In this document: in pieces, positions 55,495 to 64,000 of the stretch
Layout of the letters: each line of letters begins with the position of its first letter
Numbering within the stretch: the first letter of the stretch is position 1
Source: Clarireedia homoeocarpa
Lineage: Eukaryota > Ascomycota > Leotiomycetes > Helotiales > Rutstroemiaceae
Direction: 5' to 3'
Length of the DNA stretch: 64,000 nt
Assembly: GCA_001465935.1 (NCBI GenBank)
Contig: LNKV01000012.1
Coordinates: 133,302 to 197,301 of the forward strand
Translations under genes and position numbers: made by a program
The notes under the pieces: generated by a model
What the model was told of the DNA's origin: nothing
Database searches by the model: none
Seen by the model: the letters and a program-made list of their open reading frames with translations, nothing else

Positions 55495-57896
55495 TTCTTT
55501 TTTTTTTATCTTTTCGGGGCGGGTGTGTGGGAGGATTTCGGATTGAGGGGTCTCTGGCTATTGTTGATGAGACCCTTTTTAAACAAGGTAGGTCTATAGG
55601 GAAAACAGAAAAGGGAATAGGGAAATAGAGAAAAAGGAAGGACAACAAATAAAAAAAAATAGAAGAAACAAGGAGAATGCTATGAAGAGGAAGAGGAAGA
55701 GGAGAAGCAAGAGGAAGGACGCAGACGCAGACGAAGATGATGAAGTTCGGATGAAAATGGCGCTTGAATTTGTGAAGCTGTGAATGGAATGAAGGATTGG
55801 GGTGAGAAGGGAATATTATTTTTTGGGATGGTTTGATAGTTTGGTTTGGGTTCGTCCCCCAACACAACACAAGCAAGCAAGCAAGCACGGTAGTTCTAAT
55901 TCGTAATTGAGACGGTCGAATTGGATGGAGACGGTTGACTGGATGGAGACGGTTGACTGGGTATGGGGGGCACGTCTGGGAAAGTCTGGGAAAGTCTGGG
56001 TACGAGAGCAGTTCAGAAATGAAGTGCTATGCTTTCTACATAGTATGAAAGGGCTTTACGGGTAAGTTGGTCGAAAGTGCTACGGTTGTATGAGATGAGT
56101 CCACATGCACATCGAAACAGTTTCTCTTTTGGGCATAGCGGGCAGATGCTATCGACTTTTGTTTGGATGAATCGGGACGAAATTCATAATTTCGCATTTT
56201 AATTGATTCAAGGATCCAGGATCCAGGGCGCTTGCTCTGAGGATCCCGGGCTGTCGCTCTTAGGCGCATCTTTTAGGGGTAAAGCGCTTTAGTCCCAGAG
56301 CGCCTTAGTGCAACAGTTACGAAAGGACAGTTGGGGCAGTTGGGGGAGTTGGGGGACTTGTTCCTGTGCAGGTGCAGGCGCAGGCAGTTTAGCAGCGCCG
56401 ATACGATTGCTACTACTGCAGGTTGCTGGTTGCTGGTTGCTGGTTGCTGCTACCAACAGTGCTATGGACGGAGAGGATGCCTCGATTATGTCATTGCCAC
56501 CGTTAGCCGGAGTCTTGCCACCGTTAACCTCAGAGTGTGTACAAACGGCCGGAAGGATTTGTGAAAGGGTGTGAGAGGGCGTGAGAGGGAGAGGGAGAGG
56601 GGGAGAGGGTGAGAGCGTCGTAGATTGGGCTTCAGCAGGCAGGCATTAAAAAGGTACAGAATACCTGGATGCCTTTGGACCGCCAGGAATGCCTCGAGAT
56701 GCATCGAAACTCTATCTACTGTATTACTTCGTAGGGTAAGCTGGAGCGTTGGATCAAATGAAGCTGGAGCGTTGGATAAAATGGTAGGAGCATCAAACGT
56801 TGGACGTAGGCAGGGACAACAACAACGTACATACATAACATACATACATATCACCTAGAAACCGATCAATTTCTATCGTCATTAATAACCACCATCATCA
56901 CCACCACCACCACCATCATCATCACATCCTCGTGCACGCAGCCGTAGCCATAATTGCTTCTTCTCATCCGTACTCCGTAGACCAGTGGTGGCCATCTTCC
57001 AATCTTCCGTATTTCTCCACATTAAATCTAAGAATGTCTCTGATTCTCCGCCTCATCGATGAAAGCAGGAATGTGCACCATCATACGTTCGCACCAGTCA
57101 TTTATTTTTAGATTCCCCTACCATAATAAGGTTATCTTCTCCTGCTTCCAAACCGCTTGCAACGAGGAACCATACATAACACCGTGATGGGATTTTTATT
57201 CACACAATCGGAACGGCGGCTCAGTTGGATTTTTTTTATACCATCAGCGTTTACAATCCCATTCTCTCCACCACTTGCCTATTCTCACCTATCATTGGAA
57301 AAAAAGACTTGCCTGTTCTTACCCATCATTGGAAAAAAGTACCAGGGCTTGAGAGGAGTATGCTGCATTAGGACAAGGTTGGCCGGGCTGTTATTCGTCC
57401 TCGCATGAATTTAACCCCACGTTTTCTGACGAGCCTCTCTCTCTCATCATTCTGGTAGTAGCGCCGCATTGAGATTCACATCAATACCTTCATTTGCTGC
57501 TTGTTGTAGCTGCTTGTACAACGCTGCCACTCGGGATATTGGCCGCAATATACCCCTCAAATGCAAGATCCATTTACTATGTACAAAGGCTCGTCGGGTT
57601 TGTGCTCCCTCATTGGATCCCCCATTAGAGAGAAACCTTCATCTATCCTAAACCTCCGAATGATGCTGCTTTTCATGGAGGATTTGCCTGTCAAGTCCAG
57701 GTCCCTCCCTGCCTTGCATACATCCAATGCCTCAAAGTGGTCGGATGCAGCTTCAGCCAGCCTGCATCTTTTCCATCTCTCTTTTACCGAATTCTGGAGT
57801 TGGTGCCGAGATTGAGGTGGCCCCGCAAGCATAATCAACTCATTTTAAAAACAATGGTAGGTCCATATTCTTTGACATGTTACTTGGTCCACGATG

Positions 57897-57940
57897 CTAT
57901 ATGTAGACTATATGTAGACTATATGTAGACTATATGTAGG
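57897..57940. repeat. 11-bp tandem repeat (CTATATGTAGA) x 4
   Basis: Four head-to-tail 11-bp copies, the last with one change (GTAGG), followed by a partial copy. Shortly after, a 23-bp sequence starting AAGAAACCTCAGGAGA occurs twice (57951-57973 and 57987-58009) with one mismatch. Confidence 0.85.
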
Positions 57941-59703
57941 CTATATGGAGAAGAAACCTCAGGAGAGGGACATACATAGTATGTACAAGAAACCTCAGGA
58001 GAAGGACATTGACATTTGAAACGGACTGGATAGATCCAGTCCTTCCTTTCAAGCTGCCACGGTGCAAGATAGCTTGGGACGCGTGGGAATATCGAATCGG
58101 TACCGAGCAATAATAGAGGGGAGGGAAGGTCACACTACTCTCAGGTTCCACATTTGCATTGCACTGTCGGCACTTACTTGGTAGGTAGCTCTCCAAACAT
58201 GGGATTCCGCATCTCAATCCACCAACAAGATTTGTGAGTCCCTTCAACCTTTTTCCACGAACTTGATGCTGTGGAGCTTAAAGTTAAGGCGGATCAAGGA
58301 AACCACTCTGCCTTGGGGAGGATTCACATGCAATCCACATGATCCTTACTCACATTGGTACAGTACGAGATATAAAGTATGATATGGCATCTACTGTATG
58401 ATATGGCATCTACTGAGATAGCTACCAATCGATGAAGGTGTGGGATGTATCCCATCTTGGAGCGAACGTTTTATCTCAACGCCAGCGGCGGCTGCTCCAT
58501 ATTCCAGCGCGCTGCTTGGATTACTCATGGATTTTCTCTCCAGAAGCTGTTTCCAGTAAGATATGCATGTCTTAGCACCTGGTCCTATGCATTGACGCCG
58601 CTAGCCTGTCACGGACCAACAAGACAAGCCTGCAGCCTCCACCCTGCTTTTCCTTCGTACAGCCATTACGCTACAATGCATTTTGACTGCATATCGCGAG
58701 ATTCGAACGGGATCAAACTGGAAATCGAGAAAGACGAATGAGAGAGAGAGAGAGAGAGATGGTTTGTTTATTGTTCGTTTTCACCGCTCAATCCACCAAT
58801 CTGCATCCCTTCACAAGGTATTATATTATATCATAGGTGCAACCCTTTGTGTGCGTCCTATTGGTAGCCTCCTGGATTGTTTATGTCCATCGAAGGCTAC
58901 GATACATGACCTTTTCCTACCAAACAAGGATACACGCAATGCGATGTTGTGATCTTTCTCGTATGGTTCGAGGTTGTGTTTATCATCAGAGGAAGGGAAG
59001 GTTTCATCGACTACTTGGTAAGCATTTGGGATTATCTTGATGCGAATTGGGATTGGTTGGATTGGTTGGATATGAGCGGAGCAGACACTCCTTTTCAATG
59101 TCGTATTAACCATTCCGAAACCACGGTCAAAAGAAAATCGAAAAGATACTAAGTATTTGGTCGAATCTCGACATTTCCCCCCCATTCATCGCGAGTCCTT
59201 CTCGAAGGGAAAACAATCCAGTGGTAAAGTCAAATCTACAATAGCATAGACCCAATAAGCGTTATCAAGCCTTTACAAGGATATGATCTTCTTAGCCTTC
59301 AGGGGTCATCCCATCTCGCCGATTCACACGGGTTGCTTCCCTTTTTCTTCCCCGTTGTAGTTTTTTTTTTTTTTTTTTTTGGTTTCCTCTCCTCTCGTCC
59401 ACAGTTTTCTAGAATGATACAAAGAACGACCCTATCTATCTTCTTTTTACGTTTTCATCTTGGGGAAATTATATCTGAAACATCCAAATCGACGACGTTG
59501 TCAACCTGAATGCCCGCCCGCCCGGCCAGAAATGATCAGCATAAAATTCTCCCGCGCATCTCCTCCGTCGATCTCTTAACTTTTTGATCGTGTGTTTATT
59601 CCTGGCTTACATGGTGGGCTCGCTCATATCTGGCATGGTACCTTCCGTACTTTAGCATAGATAGATCAACCTCGGTCCAAATCCGCATTGGGAAAACATG
59701 ACC

Positions 59704-59739
59704 CCATCACCATCACCATCACCATCACCATCACCAACA
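59704..59739. repeat. CATCAC hexanucleotide array
   Basis: Five to six CATCAC units. Slippage repeat in the gene-poor interval. Confidence 0.85.
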
Positions 59740-60451
59740 TTGATTGATCGTACGATCTGATGTGTATGTATGTATGTATGCTAGAAGATTCCAACTTCGG
59801 GGACGAACGCACGTTAACCTGGGCGTTACCATATACTGTATACTATACGTAAAATGTAATATAGGATGAATAGAATAGAATAGAATAGAAAAGATAGATG
59901 GATAGATAGATACAGGACCTCAACATCTATCTAACGTATAAGTTGCACCTTTTCTTTCCCCCCCCCCTTCCGCCGCCACGACCTCCCCCCCGGTTCTCTC
60001 AACTCATATTAAGGAAGGACCTATCTGTCTCTTTATATATATATGCATGAAATAAATGAATTCAAGACACGTCGTAGATGGATAACTTACAGTAGATACT
60101 CGTAGATGGATATGTTTTATTGGGGGTTGGACCTTTTTTTCCGCTTCGCTGGATCTTTGCTTTGCTTTACACTAACTTACTATACTAGGTAACTGTAACT
60201 ACAGTAACGCAAGGCAAACCAACCCCAACCACAAACCCAGGCCCTCTCTACACGGAACGGGTACGGCTGTTTGTCTGTCTGTCTGGCTGTCTTTCTCCAG
60301 TATAGTACGTACTGTATGTATGTATGTATGTATGTATGTAACTTTAATCGCTCGACCTCTAAGTTATACTTACTTTTTTCCTTTTCTTGAATTGATATAA
60401 TAATGTAACCCCAATGCAACTTGGCTTGTTTCTTTTTTAACTATCTATACA

Positions 60452-60477
60452 GCAGGTTGGTTGGTTGGTTGGTTGGT
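60452..60477. repeat. GGTT tetranucleotide array
   Basis: Six GGTT units; a second GGTT array occurs at about 60706-60725. Plus-strand TTGG bias is common in this interval. Confidence 0.8.
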
Positions 60478-61274
60478 TACGAGTTACTTTATATTCAAGT
60501 TTAATAAGTTAACATCCTAAGTTAAGGATATATATATATATATATGTATGTATGTATATATGTATGTCTTTGGTTGACAGCCCGCCCGCCTGTCTGCTTG
60601 CTTGCAGGCAAGACAAAACAAGGCAAACGCTGCGAACGTGCATTTTTGTACAGTATCTACTGTGTGTTCAGCTCCAGCTCATGTCCGCTTGGTTGGGTTG
60701 GGGTTTGGTTGGTTGGTTGGTTGGTTAGTCGGACGGTTGTTAGACACTGACTGCATGGCATAGATGCATTTCTTTACCTTCGGTCCCTTTCGGCACACAC
60801 ACCCACCTCTGTCTGCACGGAGTACTTACTGTACAGACACGCACGCACGCACGTAAAATTCCCACCCTACATGTATGTTGTATCTCTCTCTCTCTGATTT
60901 GTCCTGAGAGAGCAAAAAGATGGGAAAAAGAGGATACCCAGCCAGCGGGTAACAAAGAGAATTGAAATGAAATGAAATGAAGATATAATGTGTGGCGAAA
61001 GAGAACCAACCCAACCTAACCACTAACTAACTAAGTTGAAGCAATAGATACAGGTCGATAGATAGATGTATTTCTCAACGATCTTTCCTTTCCCTGCAGA
61101 TAGACAGGGCCATGGACATTGATTGACCAATGAGATTTCCGAATTGGAAGCTTCCAGGGTTTGCGAGATCTTACGAAGTACAGCAGGATCCTGGTTAGGT
61201 GGGCTGAGAAGAGCTAGCGAAAGAGCTAAGGTCCAGGGTAGAGGAGGACCTTTTTCTCGTATCTGTACTGTACG

Positions 61275-61275
<1 letters not shown>

Positions 61276-61305
<30 letters not shown>

Positions 61306-61306
61306 G
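61276..61306. repeat. GA dinucleotide array
   Basis: About fifteen GA units; another, shorter GA run lies at 58741-58759. Confidence 0.85.
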
Positions 61307-62771
61307 TACAGGGTGGGTGGAGAGGGGGTGGGGTGGACGGGCTGGAGAGGGGCGTTGGACGGACTGACTGACTGAATGACTGCTTTGGATGGATGGATGG
61401 ATGAGTTGGGATGGATGGGGTGAGTATAAGTGTGAATGAATGAATGGATGGGATGAACTGTTTGTAGTTACCTTTGCCATGCTAGTTTTTTTTTTTCTTC
61501 TTCTTTAGAGTGTTGGCAGAGGCGAAGGTGGAGATAGAGTACTAGTAGAACTTATCAAGTAGTTAGTTAGCATTGGGGAAAAGCAGGAGTAGGCACAGTA
61601 GGTTGGTTAGTAAGTAGCTTAACTACTTGCTTAATAACTCTCTTTAGGAGTGAGTAACTCATAAGTTATAATATATCACATCACATATGATCTTAGCAGG
61701 GTATATACAGATATCTATCTCATACAGTACTGTATATTCGCAATCTTACGCCAACTACTGTACAAGCACAAGTACAACAAGTACGAGTACGAGTATGCTT
61801 TTCAGCCACTAGTTGGTTGAGTCTGGCGAGATTTGGATATACCCGTGCCGTGTTCTCCGTCTGCTTGGGGGGGGTAAGTGGGAGTGGGAGAGTGTGTGTG
61901 TGAAATGTGTAGGTAGGGGTATGGAAAGGGGCGGGATAGAATAGAATAGGATGGGATTGGAATGGGGGGGGTGGGAAATGCAGAGAGAGAACTGCAGAAT
62001 AAGTGTAAGTTGGGGGAAATGGCTAAGTTAAGTTGAATAGAGTACAAAAAGTAGATGAAAAGAGATCTCTGGGTTGGGATTAAGTTATTGAGAAAAAGCA
62101 AAATTAAATAAGGCTTGATCAATCCTTTCCCCGGCTCCGGAATAGGTAGCCGGAATAGGTAGGGGGAATAGATATCTTTACCCCGGATAGACTTTTTTTG
62201 CGAGAGGGGAGGGGTTCGAGCCGCATCGCTTCGCAGCGCATCGCATCTCATCTCATCTCATCTCATCTCATCTGCGATCGCCCCCGTCGGACGGCATGGG
62301 AAGGGATGGATGGATGAATGGATGGATGGATGGTGGCGTTTGGATGATGGGTGGATTTTTTTTTTGGTGAGTGTGCTGAGTTTTTAAATGATAGATGGAT
62401 GAATGGATGGATATATTGTGGTTGAACTGCGGGGTTATTATCGGATGAGAGCTGAGTTGAACATATATGTATATGTATGTGTATGCATGTGTGCATATGT
62501 ATGTATGGGTAGGTGTCCATTTCCGGTGTTGAGCTTTTTTTGCTAAATACTAGTTTTTACAGACAGGTATACCGGTGTATAAACTTAGTATGGTTATTGT
62601 TTTTCATTTCATGCTTGCCTGTATCAAAGACTTGAGACAGTGTTACTATCATCGTCGTCTTCCCTGCGTCTTTTAATCTTTGGTCTTTGAGGGCAATTCA
62701 CCCAAGTTTCGTGTGAAGAGACTTTTCTGAGTAAAGTCGGGGTGGAATGTTTTCTGCTCCAGTCTAACTTG

Positions 62772-62821
62772 TTCACTTCACTTCACTTCACTTCACTTCA
62801 CTTCACTTCACTTCACTTCAC
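62772..62821. repeat. TTCAC pentanucleotide array x 10
   Basis: Ten consecutive TTCAC units without interruption, which suggests recent expansion. Confidence 0.9.
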
Positions 62822-63877
62822 CTCAATCTCGCTCTTATTGTTTCTAAGAGCGTTCTTCGATGGGGAATGAATCATATGTATATGCCTACTTGCTTTCGGC
62901 TTGGACATCCGCACAAATCGGAAGTAGCTGTCGAATCGTTGGTGAATAGGAATTACTATGAGGGGGTAAAATGAAGATTCCTTTTTGCTGATGGCGGAGT
63001 TGGCGGAGTTGGTGGAGACCGTGATAGGGGATAAGTGGGACGGGGTGGTGGCTGCGACTGGATGATTGAGAGGGGAGAGGTAGATGATTTGTGGTTGGTG
63101 AGGGGCGAAGGATATTGAAAGGGTTGGGGGGGCGGGAAGGAGAGGAGAGGGAACAAGAGAGGTGAAATGAAGAGGAAGGGCAAGGAAGACGAGGCATAGG
63201 TGGAAGCTAATGAGAAAGGAATGAAAATTTAGATTTAAAACTTGCACGAAAACATGTGCTGGTTGCGACCCGGGAGCAGGATGCTGGGAATTTGGGGAAG
63301 TATTATACGGGAACCTGCAAGAAGAGCGGAAGAGAAGTATATTGGTGATTTGCCAATCGGTGGAAAATTTCCCTTTGAGTGGCAAATGATTGACTTGATG
63401 GCTGTAGTGAGATGCTTGTTGATTTCCTATCTTTCATATCAGCAGCGGCAAGTTGGTGAGAATATCAATAATGCCCTTCATTATGGTATACAAAAGAAGC
63501 GCGAACCTGCCCTCACATTCATCACACTCGCCTGGTAATCAAGGTGCACACTTATGGCCGTGGACAGATTATAAGATGTGTCCTATTATTGATAAAACAT
63601 CAGAGGAATGTTCGTCAAATCTAAAAGTCATCTCTTACCCCTTGAGCAAGAATCTGATATAAAAGTCTGGCCTGGTTCAGTGGTTCAGTATGATGTAAGT
63701 GGATTTTCTCGTTGCTGTGCTATATCTCGATTTTGGGCTATATGTTTGTCTTTTCAGATTTAGTTGGGAGAGTTCCTGTTACGATGCGCAAATGAATTGA
63801 GTGGACGTGGAATCTACGGTTTCTGGCCTGACTGGAGGACCTTGAATGAGGAGCGGGAAGATGATGCCCTGACAGAG

Positions 63878-64000
63878 ATGGGAGATGAAGATATAAAGCC
63901 CATCTTCTCCCAACCCGTCTTCGCCGCATCCAAGTGCTCCAAAGTCGACGACGAGATCATTCTCGTTCAATTCAGAGCCTTCTACTCTTCGTCTGTTCGC
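63878..64000 (+). CDS. Possible first exon of a gene beyond the window, partial
   Basis: An ATG at 63878 opens a frame (MGDEDIKPIFSQPVFAASKC) that runs to the window end without a stop for 41 codons. Codon use is C-rich at third positions, as in coding DNA of this region, and the two other frames of the same strand are also partly open. Nothing is recognised. It may be coding, or chance; the sequence to the right would settle it. Confidence 0.25.
   Translation, partial: MGDEDIKPIFSQPVFAASKCSKVDDEIILVQFRAFYSSSVR

Larger units (their letters stand above)
54618..63877. other. Long gene-poor interval rich in simple repeats
   Basis: More than 9 kb in which I find no complete gene. The first 1-1.5 kb is the promoter/leader of the Bni4-like gene. 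After that there are dozens of microsatellites (GATC-, GGTT-, GTAT-, GA- and ATGG-type), homopolymer runs and short direct repeats; open frames are short or low complexity. This could be the upstream regulatory region of a gene beyond the right edge, a ncRNA locus, or gene-free DNA. Confidence 0.55.

Noticed and set aside
58741..59185. Small open frames around a GA run
   Set aside because: Short, no conserved residues, both strands open; not coding on present evidence.
62205..62225. tRNA-like B-box resemblance (GGTTCGAGCC)
   Set aside because: No A-box at the proper distance and no cloverleaf; there is no supported tRNA in the window.
62813..63385. 190-codon minus-strand open frame
   Set aside because: Pro/Ser/His-rich, low complexity, next to a TTCAC array; overlapping alternative frames; no domain.
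1..64000. CRISPR array, bacterial operon structure, prophage, rRNA genes
   Set aside because: None is present; the window is eukaryotic and the direct repeats are microsatellites or local duplications without spacer regularity.

Overview
The window is nuclear DNA of a filamentous ascomycete. Most genes carry short introns (about 45-120 bp, GT..AG, often with a CTAAC/TTAAC-like branch site), intergenic DNA is AT-leaning and full of microsatellites, and several protein families are typical of Pezizomycotina. A Leotiomycetes (Botrytis/Sclerotinia-like) origin is my best guess from the look of the proteins; no marker here proves it. All gene models were built by hand from splice signals and reading-frame arithmetic, with no transcript or database support.

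Layout. 1-5.2 kb: BRE1 (histone H2B ubiquitin ligase, minus, last codons cut by the window edge) diverges from BDP1 (TFIIIB subunit, plus). 5.6-8.9 kb: an intracellular GH1 beta-glucosidase and a GFA-domain protein. 9.2-19.7 kb is an accessory stretch: a decayed coiled-coil pseudogene, an intact aldo/keto reductase, a fragment of a medium-chain reductase, two small unrecognised genes, a solo LTR with a perfect 5-bp target duplication, a 724-aa membrane protein with a TIR/HET-like core, and a broken ORF. 20.3-28.2 kb: a kinesin with a C-terminal SAM-like segment, then three same-strand coiled-coil genes I do not recognise, with unusual splicing or an in-frame stop.

29-34.3 kb holds a very large YTA7/ATAD2-type AAA+ bromodomain protein. 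35.3-42.6 kb: kappa-class GST (minus) divergent from an HSDL2-like SDR (plus), DUS1-type tRNA dihydrouridine synthase (minus), and an MFS transporter of the allantoate permease type (plus). 43.5-49.2 kb: a small secreted eight-cysteine protein, a mitochondrial NAD(H) kinase, and an LPLAT/lysocardiolipin-type acyltransferase with a GC-AG intron. 51.8-54.6 kb: a long disordered Bni4-like protein.

From 54.6 kb to the right edge (more than 9 kb) I find no convincing complete gene. The DNA is dense in simple repeats, and only a possible first exon opens at 63.88 kb.

There is no operon-like logic. Chromatin and RNA-metabolism genes (BRE1, BDP1, YTA7, DUS1) are conserved housekeeping genes between lineage-specific and repeat-affected blocks. 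The strongest candidates for undescribed biology are the TIR/HET-like membrane protein (16.6-18.9 kb), the three orphan coiled-coil genes (22.9-28.2 kb) and the eight-cysteine secreted protein (43.5-44.2 kb).
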